64,000 nucleotides of DNA from Meandrina meandrites (lineage: Eukaryota; Cnidaria; Anthozoa; Scleractinia; Meandrinidae): NCBI GenBank assembly GCA_963693305.1, contig OY855911.1, positions 28,599,439 to 28,663,438 of the forward strand, given 5' to 3'. Within the stretch, counting starts at the first letter, position 1, and each line of letters begins with the position of its first letter. Shown here in pieces: positions 60,714 to 64,000 of this stretch. The notes beneath the pieces were generated by a model. The model was not told where the DNA came from and did no database searches. It saw only the letters and a program-made list of their open reading frames with translations. The position numbers and the translations under genes were made by a program.

Positions 60714-61009
60714 CGATGACCGTTCGATCGAGCCAAGGTTACGGTAACCGATCAAATATATGTGTAAAATATCCACGACTTCAAGTTTTTCTGTGCTTTT
60801 GCAAAAAATTCTATTTTTTGCCTATGTCAAGATAACAAAAATTGTAATCGTTTTCCCTTACAAAGTCATGCCATAGCCCCGCCAAAAGACCAAAAGACGT
60901 GCAACAGATCACACGTGTCACAGATCTTCCCTTACAGCGCTCACCTCGTGTCAAATGGTGCATTATTCAGGGAAGATTAATTTTTGACGCTATACGCACG
61001 ATCGATGAC

Positions 61010-61063
61010 ATTTAACAATTATTCCATGAGCGCGCGTTGGGTATGTGATGGTTGGCTATAACG

Positions 61064-61096
<33 letters not shown>

Positions 61097-61256
61097 ATTT
61101 TATTTAAACATGTTAAACACCCCAAGAATTACTCCCGGCTGTCCTCTTTGATGCGTACACCTTCCACTGATTTGTGGTGAATGGTATATGGGCTCATATA
61201 CCATTCCCTGTGATCCAATCAAAACTCAGGAATTGCAATACACCATGGCTAGTTTA
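61010..61256. repeat. Dispersed palindromic repeat, copy 4 (inverted)
   Basis: The same family in reverse: TAACAATTATTCCATGAG first, then ATCTCATATCCAACAAGC, an imperfect TATATGGGCTCATATA palindrome and AATCAAAACTCAGGAATTGC last. The outer end matches the AAACTAGCCAT.GTGTATTG start of the 31.6 kb copy. Confidence 0.75.
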
Positions 61257-61261
61257 TGGAA

Positions 61262-61390
61262 TCAGTACTAAGACTATGAAACTGTCGGGCTTCCTAATCA
61301 CGATTTATTTTGAAAAAGCTTTCGATTCAGTCAGCCATAACTTTCTCAATAAAACATTAAAAGCGTTTAAATATCGGTCCATCCTTTATC
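61262..61390 (+). mobile_element. LINE reverse-transcriptase fragment
   Basis: The frame encodes LITIYFEKAFDSVSHNFL, the RT motif A block (normally I-D-F-x-K-A-F-D-S-V-x-H). The first catalytic Asp is replaced by Tyr, and no other RT motif follows. It is a dead fragment. Confidence 0.65.
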
Positions 61391-61958
61391 AGATGAGCTT
61401 CCAATCTAAATTGCAATTTAAGGTGGCCCGAAACCATTTATTTATGCAATGGTTACATTTTCGAGTCGCGTTTTTTGGTAGGGACAATTTCACCTATTTC
61501 TTTGATTTTGGCGTAGTAAAAGAAAAATGTTCGAATTTGAAGAAAATGTTATTTATTTTTTAAACGGAGTAAAATCCTTTGAGATATAGACATATTTTAA
61601 AAGCAGACGACAGATTTTTTCCAAACTTTATCAAATCGGCCTCAAGCTCTCAAGTTTTGCACCTACAAGTTTTATGAAAATCCTGACCATGCAACTCGCT
61701 GCAAAAAATGCTGGTTCAATTTCCTCTAAAAATGCATCGCTATTGCATTCGTGTCAGCTGACGCACAAATACGGAACAGTGCAGCCAGACAATCGGTAAT
61801 CTGAAAGGATAATTACCCCAAAAAAGAAATTGAGTAATCAGACACCTACAGCAACCAAAAATGGCGCAACAAGAAGCACAGTTTTATGATGCATGCAAGG
61901 GGAATGACATATTTTATATTTATGCCACTTATCGCATATTTGTCCACTTTTTTTCGAA

Positions 61959-62032
<74 letters not shown>
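61959..62032. repeat. (AAT)n microsatellite, about 24 units
   Basis: Uninterrupted AAT tract ending at AATTATC. Confidence 0.97.
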
Positions 62033-62033
<1 letters not shown>

Positions 62034-62499
62034 TATCTTTATGCAGGAGGCTCCACTCACTAAAGTGGTTTTCAGGGAGGTCCTGAAATAAAAATGAAGG
62101 CATCAAGTTAAATTAAATCAAAATTATTACAGCATTGATTAAAAACCTCTAAAAAGCTAAAAAATATGCAGCTAAAAATATATGAAAAATATCTTAGCTT
62201 GGCAAAAACGAACATTTACGAAAACCCGTAATAAGTTTTCATCACCGGAGGTTCCATCTCTGTGGAGAAATAAAGCCATCAAGTCGAGTGAGCCGCCGGC
62301 AAAAAATCCCGAGCTCCCGACGAGAGTCAAATTCATGGCCATCGCACACCAATTCGATGACCAAGTATTAAAATGTTTTAACACGTACTAACAAATGACT
62401 TTATTGCAAAAAAAATTACCGGTGAAATTTAATGATATGGAGCTTATACAATGGATTTTGTGGCCATCTGGGTGTGCCACGGTAGTCAGTTTCTCGTGA

Positions 62500-62715
62500 C
62501 TAGTCACGCAATATTAAATCGTTGTGAAGGAAAGGTTGCGTGACTAGCCAAACGTCTGTATCCATGGGAACATGATTTGGACTGAAGAAAGGGTTCTAAT
62601 GGACAGCATTTTAATAACATTTTAAAAGTGCTTCCTGCATTTTATAATCAGCAATAGTAAAAACTGCCTGGGGCCATCCAGGTGTAATGCAATAACTTTC
62701 TTTCATAATTTATTA
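62500..62715. repeat. Second copy of the 57.2 kb duplicated segment
   Basis: Repeats TAGTCACGCAA, GCGTGACTAGCCAAACGTCT, CATGGGAACAT, GGACTGAAGAAAG and CTGCCTGGGGCCATCCAGG in the same order, without the roughly 320-bp middle present at 57.2-57.7 kb. Confidence 0.6.
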
Positions 62716-62757
62716 TCATTTGTGAACATTCCTGTCGCTAATTGGAGATAGACCAAA

Positions 62758-63020
62758 ATTAATAAAATAAATAAATAAGTCGACTCTGTTTAACAGTCTT
62801 GCGACTGACAAAGTGTGGCCCTCGAACTCCCGATCAAATTTGAATTTAGAAGTGTTGGTTTTCGTGGAAGGAGGAAAACCGGAGAACCCACTGAAAAACC
62901 CTCGGAGCAGGGACGAGAACCAACAACAAACTAAACCTACATATGATGCTGGGTCCGGGAATCGAACCCGGGCCACATTGGTGGGAGGCGAGTGCTCTCA
63001 CCACTGCGCTATCCCTGAGA
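62758..63020 (-). mobile_element. tRNA-derived SINE (family A)
   Basis: The minus-strand head GGATAGCGCAGTGGTGAGAG (box A) with GGGTTCGATTCCC (box B) at 62948-63018 is tRNA-like. The body follows (TCTCCGGTTTTCCTCCTTCC) and the element ends in a short TTTA/ATTT repeat near 62760-62778. The body also appears near 5.2 kb. Confidence 0.8.
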
Positions 63021-63250
63021 AGGATTATTGAGTGAAGTCTTCTCTTGGAAACTTTTCTTTCTGCCCCTTACTGCAATGAAAGACACTTTGAGATTGAAAT
63101 TATCAATTTTATTTTGTGTAAAGCATTTACAGTGAAACTATCCATCTGTCTCATTACATCACAATAGGTAAAATAAATTGCTTTCTGCTGTGCATTGTGG
63201 AACTTAAACCAGTCAATAAGTACATCTTCATCAATTTTTATCTTCTCAGT

Positions 63251-64000
63251 TTAAACACTGGATTTTTCTGTATAATCAGCTTGCGAAGACCACTCTACAA
63301 AGCCCCCAGGGTAATGTCTTGCCCTTAGAAGAAAAAAAAAGTTTTAGACAATGCATACATGAAAAATTATAACAACAATAACAATCTGACAACTGCAATA
63401 TATACCAAACAAATCTTTAAAATCAGGCTGATGTGCACCTAAATGAGGGGGACATTGGTGGGGGTGGGGGGGAGGGGTGCTGAACACCATAATGTCACAG
63501 AAAAATTTGGTAAATACTGTCATTCCATGAAAACATTTTTAGCCTGCATAGCCAGTGGTTTAGTTGTCATGGGGGTAAAAGAACGAGGCAAAAATGAGTA
63601 GCAAGGCTGTGAAAACAATGATACCACTTATTCAGTTGTTTAAACAATAAAATTGTAGATTAACTAGAGTCATTTACCATTACAATATATATTAACACAT
63701 GTGACAGAAAAGACTGTTTCAGTTTGTTTCCATAATGACCAGAAACCCAAATATCGACTTTTGTCAACCAAAATGCTCAGAATATGCATCCTGCAAGTTT
63801 CAAGAATACCGCAACACTGCAGTTTAGGATTAAAATTACCAAAATACCAAATGGACAATTGACAATACAGCAAACCCCAATGTCCCCCTCCTAAATACAG
63901 TATGTGTCTTGTGAACAAATGAAAATGTGCATATTTATAAATTTGTAAAAGTAGATATATATGTGAGTGTATCTTACTTTGTGAAGCCAATCTGATGAAC
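63251..64000 (-). CDS. Rhodanese copy 3, partial (last exon and end of the preceding exon)
   Basis: Last exon 63323-63251: acceptor TTCTTCTAAG, then a frame with RHYPGGFVEWSSQ and a DYTEKSSV tail ending in TAA. Upstream, 64000-63978 encodes HQIGFTK before a GTAAG donor, in the phase 2 that fits the last exon, and matches the KELGFDK exon end of copies 1 and 2. The GGF-x-EW core is intact, unlike copy 2. Earlier exons lie beyond the window. Confidence 0.75.
63324..63977 (-). other. Last intron of rhodanese copy 3
   Basis: Bounded by a GTAAG donor (63977) and a CTAAG acceptor (63324). It includes a G-rich run (63450-63477). The open frame 63670-63990 inside has no recognisable domain. Confidence 0.5.

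Larger units (their letters stand above)
60573..63250. other. Intergenic between rhodanese copies 2 and 3
   Basis: Contains the copy 2 promoter with a CRE-like site, a palindromic repeat (61.0 kb), a LINE reverse-transcriptase remnant, an (AAT)n tract, the second copy of the 57.2 kb segment (62500-62715) and a SINE. Open frames such as 62182-62391 have no recognisable domain. Confidence 0.4.

Noticed and set aside
61846..62106. Poly-Tyr and poly-Ile open frames
   Set aside because: Translations of the (AAT)n microsatellite.
62182..62391. 69-residue open frame, also open on the other strand
   Set aside because: Short, no domain, no flanking exon support; left as unexplained sequence.
62948..63018. 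Functional tRNA on the minus strand
   Set aside because: It continues into a SINE body with a simple-repeat tail, and the anticodon arm does not pair well.

Overview
This window is animal nuclear DNA: genes are split by GT/AG introns, there is a metazoan Integrator subunit gene, a vertebrate-like PPP1R35 homologue, an amine-type GPCR and a secreted multidomain serine protease, all set in AT-rich DNA full of small DNA transposons, fold-back elements, tRNA-derived SINEs and LINE remnants. The mix of gene types and repeat load fits a cnidarian, most likely an anthozoan such as a stony coral. That placement is inference; no taxon-diagnostic marker is present.

Layout. 0.36-1.5 kb (-): intronless class A GPCR with aminergic-type TM3 and TM6 motifs. 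4.0-12.9 kb (+): a two-exon gene for a 2515-residue coiled-coil protein, nearly all in one 7.4 kb exon, transcribed away from the GPCR. 15.2-26.8 kb (-): an eight-exon gene reconstructed here as signal peptide, discoidin (F5/8 type C) domain and four consecutive trypsin-like domains. Every junction keeps frame and the total is 1197 residues. Domains 1-3 keep the catalytic triad, domains 2 and 3 are nearly identical, and domain 4 is a degenerate pseudoprotease. 28.5 kb (+): tRNA-Asn(GUU). 29.3-32.9 kb (+): a two-exon PPP1R35 homologue whose 2.9 kb intron carries two neighbouring fold-back transposons. 35.9-50.8 kb (-): Integrator subunit 6 (INTS6), 19 coding exons, 1022 residues, with introns hosting hAT-type elements, fold-back elements, a LINE 3' end and an (AAT)n tract. 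54.3-64 kb (-): three tandem single-domain rhodanese genes, the third cut by the window edge. Copies 2 and 3 use a different type of last exon from copy 1.

The genes do not form one pathway. The protease would act outside the cell, the rhodaneses probably in mitochondria, INTS6 in nuclear RNA processing, and PPP1R35 (by homology) at the centriole. PPP1R35 and INTS6 are convergent, the GPCR and coiled-coil gene divergent. The most unusual items are the discoidin plus four-protease gene, the intron-poor giant coiled-coil gene of unresolved family, the rhodanese cluster with two last-exon types, and a group of fold-back elements with related minisatellite arms. All spliced models are read by eye from splice sites, phase and homology; no transcript data were available.
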